Under the pieces are notes generated by a model. That model searched no databases. It was not told the DNA's origin and worked only from the letters and a program-made list of their open reading frames with translations. A stretch of 64,000 bases of DNA, taken from assembly GCA_023897205.1 (NCBI GenBank), contig JAHWDD010000002.1, forward strand, positions 5,642,001-5,706,000, in the 5' to 3' direction. Positions 26,508-38,327 of this stretch are shown here, one piece after another (position 1 is the first letter of the stretch; every line of letters starts with the position of its first letter). Both the position numbers and the translations under genes were made by a program. Source of the DNA: Exophiala sp. HKRS030. Lineage: Eukaryota > Ascomycota > Eurotiomycetes > Chaetothyriales > Herpotrichiellaceae.

Positions 26508-26880
26508 ACTAGAAGAGATAGGCTTTCGCTAGCGGATTCATCGATCGCGTCGATAATTATGTGAAAGTTTGCCGATTTCGACGCTTGGTGTATCTCGGGT
26601 AAAGGAAAGAATTGAGTTCTTCTTCATTCCATTGGACAAGCTTGCCCTGGTCTTTGTGTTTCGTATGATACAACACTATGAATTGCTGGAGACACTCACG
26701 GCCTTGAGACAACAATTGGTGAAGCAAGCGAGCTAGCAACGGCCCAGTTGGCTTCGCCTCGAGCACTCCACACGTGCGTTGAAGCAGAATGCAATCAAAT
26801 CAATCTTGTCGAGTGTAACCACTGGGTGAGAAAAATACACAAGTCCCGATTTCTCGCTGACTAGAGATGAGTGCAATCCA
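26508..26880. other. Intergenic, downstream of LYS1
   Basis: No supported gene. A 69-codon minus-strand ORF (26557-26766) is not recognisable. Confidence 0.45.
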
Positions 26881-27365
26881 GCCAAGACATCGATGCGCTC
26901 ACCGTCAGTGCTCAGATGCTACAAATGCCTGCGAATAGCCTCTTGAATGCCAATGGGCGTCTCGTCAGTACGACAACTGCGGGAGCATACTCCAAGTTTC
27001 CATCAAACGGGCTCCGATCCCCATGCACTGCTCTACTTGTCAACCTCGATCGCCTCCCAGGAGCGCTGGCTTAGCAGTCTGAGCTCGCGCGAGGACACTG
27101 CAAGGAACTCGTGTACCATTTCGTGACGCAGCACAACAGCGAGACGAACATGGAGATCGCACTGGCAACAAGTGATGACAGAGCCGTGATGCGAGTCATC
27201 GCCATCCTGACCACGGTCTTTTTGCCGCTCACGACCGTTACCACCTTCTTCGGCATGGCCTTTATTGATGGCATCGACAGCAGCAGATTTCACGTGAGCG
27301 AGCGGATGTGGCTGTTCGTGGCGATTGCGATACCGCTGGCCATGTTGACGCTAGGAACCTGGTGA
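26881..27365 (+). pseudogene. CorA-like magnesium-transporter C-terminal relic
   Basis: The stretch 27098-27365 encodes the end of a fungal CorA-like protein: a soluble helix (KELVYHFVTQHNSETNMEIA), then TM1 with VIAILTTVFLPLTTVTTFFG followed by MAF where CorA has the GMN motif, then TM2 (WLFVAIAIPLAMLTLGTW) and a stop. The upstream pieces are in other frames: DIDALTVSAQMLQMPANSLLN at about 26886-26948 and QERWLSSLSSREDTA at about 27058-27102. The last junction, at about 27098-27104, is repaired by one added base. With a second frame change and no N-terminal half, I read this as a truncated relic. The remaining N-terminal domain is not in the adjacent 400 nt. Confidence 0.6.
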
Positions 27366-28332
27366 ATCTGGTGGCAATGGCAAAGCATTAGTGCGACATG
27401 GTTACTACTTTTGCGGGGCGACAAGCAGAACACCCACCCAGCCCCAGACACAGAGCAGGGAGTCACTTCTGAGATGACACGTGCGCAGTGTGACACTTCT
27501 GTTGATCATGGACTGCTGCTCGGCGGCGTTGAGCCGGCGACAAGCCACTCGTCAGTCCTGACGGACCAGCGAATGGTATTCTTGTCGAAGACAACTCAAA
27601 CGTGTGATCAGTCAACGCTTGGAAAGCCTCAAAATCTCGACCATGGGTTTTCCGACTCTCGAGTCACTATCAAGTAATTATGTACATAAGCAGATACCAG
27701 ACGTTTGCAATCAAGGCTTCACCTCTACCCGGTATACACTCTCGCAGAATCACTCTTGCTCCACATCTCGATTTAGAACTCAATCTACCAGTAACCCTGT
27801 CGATACAGGAAAAGCACGTGCAAACGTAGGAAGACACTAGGGGGGACCCAATCCAGGATTGGGGGAAGAAAGCCTCTTAAAGCGGCGGTACTTCCCGCCT
27901 AATTCGGCGGGAAGTTTCCACGTTTAAACTGTAGATTTTAAACTTTAAACTTTGGTCCATCGATTCATAGACACGTTCGTTCGTTCGTTCCATGTCTGTT
28001 TCTGATCTGCGTTGTATCTCGGAGTTCCTACCCGTGACAGCCTTGCGGTGAGTGGTCACCCGTCCCTCAAGTTAGACGGCGTGTCACCTTCTCTTTGTTT
28101 GTCTTAGGCAGCATATTCCCTTGAATGCCTCAATTCATAAATCATGTTAATTTGAATTCACTTTCAAATTCCGTCGGATTGTGCAATGGGAGCGGGAAGC
28201 GGGACTGACGGTCGTCCCAAACACTTCTCGTCATCTGGCGTCAATGTATCCGTACCTCGCTGAAAGCCTTTGAGCCCTACCCACAGAGCAAGGCGAAATT
28301 GTCAATTGTCCACCAGGAACTATGTCCCCAGG
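27366..28332. other. Intergenic, upstream of DCL1
   Basis: No supported gene. It carries a GTTC microsatellite near 27975-27991, AT-rich TTTAAAC repeats at about 27922-27953, and two hairpin-forming sequences (about 27847-27864 and 27890-27915). Confidence 0.5.
27890..27915. promoter_or_regulatory. Perfect inverted repeat ACTTCCCGCC-N6-GGCGGGAAGT
   Basis: Two exact 10-nt arms (27890-27899 and 27906-27915) flank a 6-nt loop, about 420 nt before the DCL1 start. The arms contain TTCCCGCC, which resembles E2F/MBF-type cell-cycle sites. It could be a protein-binding palindrome or an RNA hairpin; the function is inference. Confidence 0.55.
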
Positions 28333-31300
28333 ATGCCTTCCCACAGCGTATCAGAGAGTGACAGTGATACTGGATCTGAAACTCCTGGTTTCCTCATTAA
28401 AACCTCAACAGATTTGAACACTACCGCGTTCAACGACTTCGTCAATGCTCAAGCCGAGAAACAGCCTGTCGCCGAAGAACCATGGACTGGTACAAGTGAC
28501 ACAAGAGGGCATGAGAGTATCATTGAAAGAGCTCGCGACTACCAGCAAGAACTTTTCGAACGAGCAAAAGATGAAAATATCATTGCAGTTCTTGATACTG
28601 GTAGTGGCAAGACACTCATCGCAGCTTTATTGATTAGGCATTACCTACAACAGGAGCTCGTCAATCGAGGCCAAGGAAAGCCACAAAAGATGATCTTCTT
28701 TCTCGTCAATAGCGTCCATCTTGCCCGTCAGCAAGCTCGCTTTCTGGACATGAACCTCCCCAATCCCGTGGTACCCCTTTTCGGCAGTTCAGGTGAGGAC
28801 CTATGGAGGCGAACATCGTGGCAGAAGATTGCCGCCGAAAGGAATGTCATTGTCTGTACTGCCGCTGTTCTTGACCAATGTTTGATGCACCAATACTTGA
28901 CAATGGGGCAGATCTCACTTCTCGTTTTTGACGAAGCCCATCACTGCAAGAAAAACCACCCTTACGCAAGGATTATTCGAGACTATTATCTCAAATGGAA
29001 TGGGGACAGACCTAGGATCTTTGGTATGACTGCTTCTCCAGTCGACTCAAAAGCAGATGTCGCCAAAGTCGCCGATGACCTGGAAGATCTGTTGCAAAGT
29101 AAGATAGCCACCACTGACGACTTGTCCGTTTTCGATTTTGCTCCAAGAGCTACAGACGAATTCTGGATCTATCCTCGCCTACCGCCAGCCCATGACACCG
29201 ACTTGTGTGCGTCACTTCGACCTCTCATTGGATTTGTGAATGATCTGAGTAGGTACTTCGAGTTCTCTCGGCATGCCACAAAACAGCTCGGCCCATGGGC
29301 TGCTGATAAAGTCTGGGAGTATGTGCTTGCTGAGGGCCATGAATCTGCAAAGGTCCGCAAAAAGGTGGAGATACAACTCCGAACGGAGAGCTCAGACCTT
29401 GAATATCAACAGATGAAACAAGATCTTGTAGCTAGCGCCATTCTAATGGTCGCCAGCCATCGCTTCGGACCTGTGGACATCGTTCATTCCAACGATCTAT
29501 CACCTAAGGTCCGGTGCCTGTACGAGAAATTGAATCACCAGTATTTGGAAGTCCCCCAAACTCGATCTATCGTTCTTGTGGATGAGAGGATGTCGGCATT
29601 CATCCTCTGTGACTGCTTTCAATCGATTGGCCTCTCGAACATCCGCCCAGGAGTTTTGGTGGGCGTAGCAAAGTCCGCGTCCGAAGCGGGATCCTTCAAA
29701 AATCAGGAAGCTGTTATGGAAAAGTTTAGAGACGGACGAATTAATCTGATTTTTGCTACTAGTGTTGCTGAGGAAGGCATTGATATTCCACAGTGTAATC
29801 TAGTCGTACGGTTTGATCTGTACAAAACTCCGATTCAATACATGCAATCGAGAGGTCGTGCACGAATGAAGGGGTCGATATTCGCACACATGATGGAAGA
29901 AGATAATAAATCTCAAGCAGCTGATGTCAACTACGCAATCGAAATGGACGAGTACATACGGCAATTCTGTCAACAACTGCCCCCTGACCGCAAACTTGGT
30001 CGTGGCACTAAACTCAAGCAGCTCATGGCCCGTGATGCCAGCTGTGGGAGTTTCTCAACAGCGGAGAATGTGATTGCCAATTTCAACAACTCACTTGTTC
30101 TATTGAGCCGGTACACAGAGACTCTTCGGGCAATTGGTGCAGGTGAATCTGAAGTCTATGTTGAAATGATCGATGCTGAACATAGCATGTTCAAATACAA
30201 AGTCATTCTTCCGGACACCACCGACGAGAGAGCAAATAAAGTCAGAGGAGCCATTGGTGACGCAAGAACAAATAAGGTACTAGCTAAACGTGCTGCGGCC
30301 TTTCTATGCTGCAAAGAGTTATACCGATCTGGCCTACTCGACGAAAATCTGGACAGCATTTTCAGGAAGTTGAAACCGGAAAATCTCAATGCTCGCCTCG
30401 CTGTCTCAGAGAAGAAGGATCATTATGCAAAGAAGCTCAAGCCTGATTTCTGGCTTGAAAGTGGCGCTGGCCAGCAACCACCTCCAGAACAACTGTTCGC
30501 AACTCAAATTTCTTTCCAAGGCACCTCTCACCCAAATACAAAGAGGGGTTTCGTTCTACTCACTCGTATACCCTTGCCTAGGGTTCCACAATTCACTGTT
30601 TTCCTTGATGACAATGTGGAGTATGTGGTGATCTGCTCTTGCCTTGAGGCGGCCGTGTCCGTATCTGTTGAGCAACTTGAAGCTCTAACCTTGTACACCC
30701 TCAATGCAGTCTTCGCAGACATCTTCAACAAGACGTTCGAAGCCGAACCCCACAAGCTCAGTTATTGGTTGGCACCACCTTCTGAAGTCGTGTTCGATGG
30801 CTCACTCAGTTCGTTGATTCACGCTGAGGAACTCGAAATTGCCGCCGCACCAGAACGAATTCGATGGAAAGACATAAATACATTGGACGCGAAACAGATA
30901 TCAAGAGATGCAAGCAGGTGGCTTAATGCGTTTCTCGTCGATCCCGGAAGCGGTAAATTCCACTATTTCGCCAACTCTACAGTTCCAGGAGTTACAATCT
31001 GGGATCCACCTCCGCCTAGTGCCACTCGAGCAGACAAGAAGCACAAAGACACAATTGTGGAGTTTACGGACAGTACATGGAGAAAGAAAGGAAAGGATCT
31101 CAGAACATTCTCCGATAAGTACGACCCAGAGCAGCCAGTGATTGATGCAAAACTCGTGATATCTGGTCGCAACTTTCTGGAGAAATGCCCCGAAGATCAG
31201 CAACGTACGATCATCTGTTACATTGCGCCTCAGCCGCTAGAAGTTGCCAGGGTGTCCAAGTCGATGGCAGAGGTTCTCCAAGTATGGCCAGCCATTCTTC

Positions 31301-32913
31301 ATAGGCTAGAATGCTACTTGATTGTTCGAGAAGCCTTTGTGAAGTTGGACCTGGAGGAAGTGCCCCTGAACCTTGCCCTTGAGGCGTTTACCCAGGACAA
31401 TGCTGGTGTGGCCGATACTGAGAGGGAAGACTTCTCTGAACAGACAGAGCACGGTGGCTTGGCAAAGACGCGAGAAGTTGAGCAAGGAAGTAATATTAAC
31501 TATGAGAGACTCGAGTTCATCGGTGACTCTTTACTCAAGATGATGACTACAATCACAGTGTTCAATCGGACCAATTCAGACGAGGAAGGTATGCATTGCA
31601 AGCGCATGTCACTCCTTTCAAATAGTCGTCTTTTCTCAGTGGCTTCCAAACCCGAGTACGAGCTATTCCAATACATCAGATCCGGATCGGGTGAAAAATG
31701 GCGAGATACATGGTATCCCGAATTCCTAACGCAGACAAGTGGCCGTAGGATCAAGTTGACGGAAAAGTTGCGCAGTCATGATTTGGGGAAGAAGACAATA
31801 GCAGACGTATGTGAAGCAACAATCGGCGCTTGCATCATGACGAGTCAGCATCTACCCACGGTTGAAAAGTTCGACCTGGGAATCAAAGCCATTACAAAGT
31901 TAGTGGAAGACCCTGACCATGATATAACTTCTTGGAAAGAAGTGTTACCTATGTACAAGCCACCTCGTTGGAGTTTGGATGCTCACGACCTCGTTGCAAT
32001 TAACCTCGCAGACACACTGCACAAGACTACAGGTTACAAGTTCAAGAGACCACGCTTATTACGCTCGGCGTTCACACACTCGTCAGATCAAACCTCACCG
32101 GTGCAGGATTTCCAGCGCCTTGAGTTCTTAGGCGATGCTTGCCTCGACTGGGTTTGTATCTGGTGGCTTTTCTCAACAAACCCCACCCGTGGTCCTCAGT
32201 GGCTCACCGAGCACAAGATGGCCATGGTGTCGAACAAGTTCCTCGCAGCCTTGGGCGTCGTTCTCCAATTCAACAAGCACCTTATTGCGTCCTCCCCACC
32301 CCTGTATGCCCAAATTGCTAGCTACGTGGCCGAGGTGCAAGAAGCCCGAAATCAAGAAGACGTCAAGCCGGATTTCTGGACCAAAATCCCCAGCCAAGCC
32401 CCCAAAGTGCTCGCCGACCTCGTTGAGAGCTACCTCGGAGCCGTGCTGATCGACTCGGGCTTCGACTTTTCGGAAATCGAGAAATTCTTCGAGAAACACG
32501 TCAAGCATTTCTTCCAAGACATCGAAGCCTACGACACATTCGCCAACCGCCACCCGACCACCCATCTCTTCCGACTACTCAAGGAAAAATTCCGCTGTCA
32601 GAACAGCGCGGCCAAGGAATTCTCCCAGGTGCAAGCGTCGGTGCACACCCGTGATGAACAGGACCACGACGGCGAAGGCGACGAAGCCACCAACGGCGTC
32701 ATGATGCACGTCGGCTGGGTCGTCCACGGAACAGTGGTATCGGCGAGCCAGGGCACGGGTCTCGGCTATGCCAGAACGCGAGCCAGCAGAGCCGCTCTGA
32801 AGAAACTGGAGCCTTTGTCCATTGAGGAGTTTCGTGAGAAATACCATTGTGACTGCGTGTCGAAGAAAGCTCGGAAGGGACCAGTGTCCAATCTTGTCGC
32901 AGTTGCTGTGTGA
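28333..32913 (+). CDS. DCL1: Dicer-like protein 1
   Basis: An uninterrupted frame of 1526 aa from the first ATG (28333). Dicer cuts double-stranded RNA into small RNAs for RNA silencing. Domains in order: DExD/H helicase with Walker A LDTGSGKT (about 87-94) and DEAH at 200-203; GMTASP; helicase C-terminal motifs EEGIDIPQ and QSRGRARM (about 505); dimerisation (DUF283) region; PAZ-like region; RNase IIIa with YERLEFIGD (1057-1065) and ADVCEATIGA; RNase IIIb with FQRLEFLGD (1260-1268) and LADLVESYLGA. The acidic catalytic residues are present in both RNase III domains. The C-terminal dsRBD keeps the likely zinc ligands Cys, His and the Cys-x-Cys at 1506/1508. The sequence after YQQELFERAK is DCL1-like rather than DCL2-like. 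The gene looks intact and intronless, unusual for its size. Confidence 0.95.
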   Translation: MPSHSVSESDSDTGSETPGFLIKTSTDLNTTAFNDFVNAQAEKQPVAEEPWTGTSDTRGHESIIERARDYQQELFERAKDENIIAVLDTGSGKTLIAALLIRHYLQQELVNRGQGKPQKMIFFLVNSVHLARQQARFLDMNLPNPVVPLFGSSGEDLWRRTSWQKIAAERNVIVCTAAVLDQCLMHQYLTMGQISLLVFDEAHHCKKNHPYARIIRDYYLKWNGDRPRIFGMTASPVDSKADVAKVADDLEDLLQSKIATTDDLSVFDFAPRATDEFWIYPRLPPAHDTDLCASLRPLIGFVNDLSRYFEFSRHATKQLGPWAADKVWEYVLAEGHESAKVRKKVEIQLRTESSDLEYQQMKQDLVASAILMVASHRFGPVDIVHSNDLSPKVRCLYEKLNHQYLEVPQTRSIVLVDERMSAFILCDCFQSIGLSNIRPGVLVGVAKSASEAGSFKNQEAVMEKFRDGRINLIFATSVAEEGIDIPQCNLVVRFDLYKTPIQYMQSRGRARMKGSIFAHMMEEDNKSQAADVNYAIEMDEYIRQFCQQLPPDRKLGRGTKLKQLMARDASCGSFSTAENVIANFNNSLVLLSRYTETLRAIGAGESEVYVEMIDAEHSMFKYKVILPDTTDERANKVRGAIGDARTNKVLAKRAAAFLCCKELYRSGLLDENLDSIFRKLKPENLNARLAVSEKKDHYAKKLKPDFWLESGAGQQPPPEQLFATQISFQGTSHPNTKRGFVLLTRIPLPRVPQFTVFLDDNVEYVVICSCLEAAVSVSVEQLEALTLYTLNAVFADIFNKTFEAEPHKLSYWLAPPSEVVFDGSLSSLIHAEELEIAAAPERIRWKDINTLDAKQISRDASRWLNAFLVDPGSGKFHYFANSTVPGVTIWDPPPPSATRADKKHKDTIVEFTDSTWRKKGKDLRTFSDKYDPEQPVIDAKLVISGRNFLEKCPEDQQRTIICYIAPQPLEVARVSKSMAEVLQVWPAILHRLECYLIVREAFVKLDLEEVPLNLALEAFTQDNAGVADTEREDFSEQTEHGGLAKTREVEQGSNINYERLEFIGDSLLKMMTTITVFNRTNSDEEGMHCKRMSLLSNSRLFSVASKPEYELFQYIRSGSGEKWRDTWYPEFLTQTSGRRIKLTEKLRSHDLGKKTIADVCEATIGACIMTSQHLPTVEKFDLGIKAITKLVEDPDHDITSWKEVLPMYKPPRWSLDAHDLVAINLADTLHKTTGYKFKRPRLLRSAFTHSSDQTSPVQDFQRLEFLGDACLDWVCIWWLFSTNPTRGPQWLTEHKMAMVSNKFLAALGVVLQFNKHLIASSPPLYAQIASYVAEVQEARNQEDVKPDFWTKIPSQAPKVLADLVESYLGAVLIDSGFDFSEIEKFFEKHVKHFFQDIEAYDTFANRHPTTHLFRLLKEKFRCQNSAAKEFSQVQASVHTRDEQDHDGEGDEATNGVMMHVGWVVHGTVVSASQGTGLGYARTRASRAALKKLEPLSIEEFREKYHCDCVSKKARKGPVSNLVAVAV

Positions 32914-33366
32914 GGCTCTTTTTTCCCCCCAAGGATCAGGAGATAATGATGGAGCTGAATTGTGGGCATAGACACCAATGGCATGGAGACATGAAGTGCG
33001 CGCAATGGGAATGTGAGCGACGGTGGATGGATGATTGTGGCGATAAGCCCTATCCTAAAGGTCATAGCTGTCAACGTGGGGAATGTAACAGGCACTGAAT
33101 GTGGATTCACGACGACAGAGGCAACTTGGTCAGGCGTTGAGTTGATGATGTTGGAATGAAAGTTACAAAAAACGGGAGGAATCTCAGGGGTCGAGGGCAT
33201 ATCGACATTCTGCGCACAGACTATCTACCTAGACAACGACACTGGCATTGTAATGCAATGTATTCTATCGTCTTAACCAGCATGCTCGTACGAACTCATT
33301 AGGTGGAATGATTACGGTGCTGTAGTACCTATCTAACCCACCTCACCATAAATATACCTGCTCCAG
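32914..33366. other. Convergent 3' intergenic region between DCL1 and Gea
   Basis: 453 nt between convergent stop codons; presumably holds both 3' UTRs. No gene or repeat identified. Confidence 0.55.
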
Positions 33367-36300
33367 CTAAGCCGCCAGACCAGCTGATGCCGCGACGGGC
33401 TCTTCTCCAGAAGCCTGTGGCTTTTGCTCTGCCGACGGCGGCGGTGGTGGAGGAGGCGGAGGGAATAGCTCCTCCATCAAGCCGGGCAAGAATCTATCCA
33501 AGCGTCTATTCGTTTCCCTCCAAATCTCAATGGCTGGAGGTTCCTCCTCTGTTTCTGTCTCTGGTCCTGTGGACTCGGTTTCATCATCGGTGGGTTTACT
33601 GGGGCTGCGTGGAACCACTGCGGCTTTAGGTGGGATGACTCCCGCTGGGTTTCCGTCTCGTTGCAAATAATCGGCCCCGTCCATGACCAGTAGCACGTTT
33701 TTAACCCCTTCACGGACAGCTTCGGCCAGTGCGTCACCTTCAGCGCCGGCGTTCATGAGGCGGTCGAGAAGTTCGAGAACCTTGACCCATACGTCTGCCA
33801 TACGGCCACAGTTGACTAGTCTGTCTAGATAGCGCAGGAAAATCTTACACAGAATACTGGCATTTTGAGCGCGTGTCTCATTCATGCCTGCCGGATCCAG
33901 CTGGTATATCTCCGGTTTCAACAACCGAAGGGTCAGCGGGAACAGGACTTCGTCAAAGATTGCCGTCCACTCAGTGTGTTCTTCACGATCCGCCACAGTT
34001 TCGGAGAGAAGAACACGTTGCAATGCTGAGAGAGCCCGATGTCTGATCTCACGGCACGGATTGACACATTGAGCGCAGAGTGCTCGGAATACAGGACTCC
34101 AATAAGCTGCCCAAGCTTCATGTCGCTCAAGGTGAGATTGCTCGATGAGGAATGGCGCCAGGTCAGTGATCTTATAAATCAGAGATATGGCTTTGTTCGC
34201 TCGCTGGACAATAATGTTGTCCTCATTCCTTGCTGGTTTAGCTTGATTACCACGCTTCGCAGCGAAGTCACGTCGTTTTTCTTGAATCGCACCAATCGAT
34301 CCAGCAGAAGCAAAATCGTTCGCTAGGGCAATGGTTGCTTCATAATTGTCTGCTGTCACCGCTGTTGGAGATGATGTTGCCAGACTTGTCAGAATCGCAA
34401 ACACATGCTCAGCCTCGGTCTTGTGTTGATGTAGCCGTTGCAGAGTAGACCAAAAATCAGGGGAACTGGTGACTTCATTGCGCAGAGCATCAGGTTCAGT
34501 GATCATGCGAGCGAACCCTTGAATTACTGTCTTAGCTGTCCGATCCAGTACAGTATCGTCGAAGCTAGAAATAGCATGTAATACCACAGGTGTTCGCATG
34601 AAGTCATGAGTCTGTTCAATGTTAGCACGTGAGCCTCTAGCTGTGGTGGCACAACATACGTAGCTATACTTTAAAAGTTCCAGGAAGTAATGTACCACTC
34701 GAGATGCGGCTAGGGGATGTAAGTTAGCAGCGTCTCTAACTGCATTCTGCAGTGAGGCCGTCAAATTTTCTCCGGCAGCAATTATCGTCTCTTCATCCCT
34801 TAATGTCAACGTTGTCGCCAATTCCAGGAGGAAAACAGTGCCTGGATCATACTCTGGCCCAGCCTTGGGTAGGCGATGACCATTGACACGGACTGTAACA
34901 GGCATTGGTCTTTCTGGCTTCACCGTCACAACTGGAGACGATTCATCAAGTTGTGATAACAAGGCAAGTACAAGCTCTTTAATCTGTGGAGGTGGCAGGG
35001 TGGAAATGTGCTTCAGTATAACATCGACGTTGCATGCTTTGACACAATCTACAGCGCTCAATGTGTTCTCAAGCTCTTCTTCTGAAGGTTCAGGAGGATC
35101 GTCTGCCGCGTAGCTTGAGATGTATGAAGTGAAAGTTGAGAAAAGGCCACCTTCACTCAGTTTCCCATCTCGATCGATGACTTGAGAGGGCGGTTGCAGT
35201 GGAATGGGCTCCAGCCCTGTAAGTCGGTTTCCTTCGATGCTTGGCAAAGAAATCAGTGAATTTACGAACAGATTCCTCAGGATTCGAAGAACATAGATCC
35301 AAGTCTCGCCAATTGCGCTTTCGTGCCCTGAAAGTATTCTGAACAAAAGCACAGTAGACAACTGCATGCGGAAATCGCGGCCAAGTCGAACAGCCATTTC
35401 ACTGACCATGATCCTTTTGTTGCCAACCTGTACCTCAGTATTCAACGACGTGCTCGGGGGATTTCGGTTGCAAGCCCGCTGACATAGCTCACGCTGTAGA
35501 GGATTCGATCGAACGCTTCAGTGATACCATACTTGGCAGCAATTTGGGCACACTGATCAAAGCCGACAACGACTCGAGAGAAGACGGCGTCATCAGAAGC
35601 CGACATGAAGACATAGTTGAGTGTCGCAATGATCGGCTTCCATGTCGCTTTGAACATTTCCGCGTCGAAAACATTGGTTTCGCACAGCTCCAGCTCTCCT
35701 GCGTCAGTGGTCTTCATGAGGAGCTCTTTCCAGGCGTAATCGAAGGCGTGTTTGTTATCATGCTCGTCAGGCAGAATAATCTCGTTGTCTTTGATTCCAT
35801 CGTATATCTCTTGCAGAAATTCAACGGGAAAATCCTTGCCCGAATTGACCCCACGCAAATTCCTGCCGAAATCCTCGGCTGTCATTCTTTTCTGTGTCTT
35901 GCTAGCGTTTGGGTTGTAGAGATCCGTATTTAACATAATGATGGCGTATGTCAGTACGAAAGCCGCGTCTTTATCTGCTATGTCCTCGGGTGCTGCCTCC
36001 GCACAGTACTTCTCCGTGAAAGTTGAGACAATGCGTTCAATCAAGGCTGATTCACCAGGCAGGCGAAATGCGCCGAGCAACTCGCGAAGCGCCTCGTCAA
36101 TGCGCTTGTCTTGAAACTTGAAAAGTCCGATGAAAGCTGTCAACAACTGGGTGTTTGATTTCTTCGTCAAAAAGTCTCCCAGCACTTTCTTGGAGACATA
36201 GGAAGTGCTTTTCAGGAATCGTGCGATCTGTAAGGGGTCATCTGGGTTCGTGATTATGCCATTTCTGACCAGAAATGCAACACCAGCCTTGGGATCGTCA

Positions 36301-38327
36301 TTGAATTTTGTGGCACCACTTTTAATGATCTTTTTCCTCAATCTTTGCTTCCGCATCTCCTCCGTCCTTTTCTCTGCCCATGCAGGGACATCCTGATCTA
36401 GCCGCTCGGCAATGAATGAAACAAAATTTAGAAGAGAGTCAAGACACAACGGCGGCACATTGACTGTACTCCAGGTTGCTGAGTCTGGGAAAGCATTTCG
36501 GGCAAGCAGCCCAATCATGTCTTCGCAAAGATCTTGCCTGTCGACATCACAGTCGTAGTTGATGAAGAGCTCGACCATAAAAGTTGGAATCCGGACTAGT
36601 GTGCCAACATTCTCGACCATGGCTTCTCGTGCCTCTGGTCTCCGTGCCCCACCTTCAAGTCCTAGCTTTTGTCGATCTTTTATGGGGACAGGGGTGGATC
36701 GACCGCTGCTGGGTTGAGATGGTGCTGGTCTAACAAGTTTGGGGGCTTGAGGGACACCTTCATATAACGAAGGATCAATACCTGGTTCTTGAGGAATATC
36801 GACACGAGGATGTAAACAAGCCACCAGATACGACAAAAACAGTTCTTGTTGGAGTTTCAATAACTTCCGACAAGTAGCAAGTAACGTCCCGGCCACGCGC
36901 AAAGAGCTGTTCAACAAGGCCATATTGTCGGACCGTACAAGCTGGAATAAATGTCGGCATAGATCATCTTGCACGAAGACAGCAAGAGTAGGTTGTTTGG
37001 CTATCGAAGGACCCGAAACCTCCAATGCAACATCTATTATCCTCAAGGCCATGACTCTCATGGGATCCGTATGTGTCCGATCGTGAGGATCCAGGAGGCC
37101 GATCAGAACTCTGAAAAGTTCTTTGATTGATGGTAGGGAGTAAGGCTCCACACTCTCGAATTCGTCTTCAGCACTCTGTGGCACAGTGGTTTGTGGCACG
37201 GCAGAGGGATCCTTTGATTCTGCACCTGGTTCAAGACTCGGCCGCCCTTCAGTGTCAGTGCTCGCTCTTGCAGCATCGCCATTGCCCATGACACTCCCAG
37301 TCATCTGTGGTTCGATTTTTAAATCGTCTGTAGGACTGAGCAATGTCGTTCTCGTGTTTGATCGGCTTCTGGTCTTCGTAATTTCCTCGACTTTCAGAGT
37401 TTTCAATCGACCAAAGACGACTTGACACATGGTGACCATGGCCATCTCGGCAGACCGTCGAAGGACCTCTGAGAGTCTTGCCTGGCAGCACATACTCAAC
37501 CCCGTGCTCATCATTTCACATATGCTTTCATCACCAAGCAATTGACCTTCCGGCCGTGAAATGATGCTCTCCATAAGCCGGAGTATCCTCAAGAGAACAA
37601 CCTCATCTGCAGAAGTGTCACTTGCCTCAAATCGACAGTGTGTAATGGCCGCACTTAGCAGATGCATTGCTAGTGGAATCCTTGGGCTCTTCATCGAGAT
37701 GATGTTGTAAGAAAAGAACTTGGTGATGGAAATAACGGCCAAACTTGTGATGGTGGCACTCGTCGAGGAGCTTCTTATGACTTGCAAGAAAGGATGCAAC
37801 AATTCAGGCGCATCGACTGTCGACACATCTTTACAACCAGCTAGATCCCTTCTTAGACGAGCAAATGCAGATAAGAGAGGGTTGTCCTGTAGACTTTTGC
37901 CCTTCTTTCCGCGCAGACCCCAACGACTGGCCAGGCTTGCATTCTCGTCATCTCCAGCATTCGGAACATTAAGCCTTGTCTTGCCCGGGTCAGAGATAAC
38001 TGGGGTCTTGCTACCTCTTCGACTTTGCGACTCGGATCGCTGTAATTCCTTCTCTTGAAGTCTCGAGGCGCCTCCACCCAATATTGCTGATACAGAAGAC
38101 TGTGCCCAGCGAGCATGCTTGCGCATCGCCGAGGTTATCGTTATACATTCTGTGGTTATGAGTGCAATGGGATCGATTGCAATGGCGGATGGGTAGTCGG
38201 ACGACATATCGGCGGGCAGTGTCGTCCGCAAAGTCGTCTGAGAAGGCTCGATCGAACGAATTGAGAGACTTAAAGTAGAAGAACGCACGGGTTGTTCTGC
38301 ACCGTCAAGGCTGCTAGGGGCGCTCAT
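33367..38327 (-). CDS. geaA: Golgi Arf guanine-nucleotide exchange factor (Gea/GBF1 family), frame interrupted once
   Basis: Two long frames meet at about 35434-35492: 38327-35493 (945 codons) and 35433-33367 (688 codons). This large Sec7 protein activates Arf1 for COPI coat assembly at the Golgi. Visible parts are the N-terminal DCB region (ITSAMRKHARWAQSSVSAIL), the HUS region, the Sec7 domain at about 695-890 with FRLPGES (catalytic Glu at about 759) and the following YAIIMLNTDLYNPN, then HDS repeats and a Pro-rich tail. The break can be read as a 59-nt GTGAGC...GAG intron. However, that segment itself encodes conserved Gea sequence, ...ATEI, then after one added base PPSTSLNTEVQ. One extra base in the five-C run (35456-35460) would give 1653 aa. 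Splicing as modelled gives 1633 aa. Confidence 0.9.
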
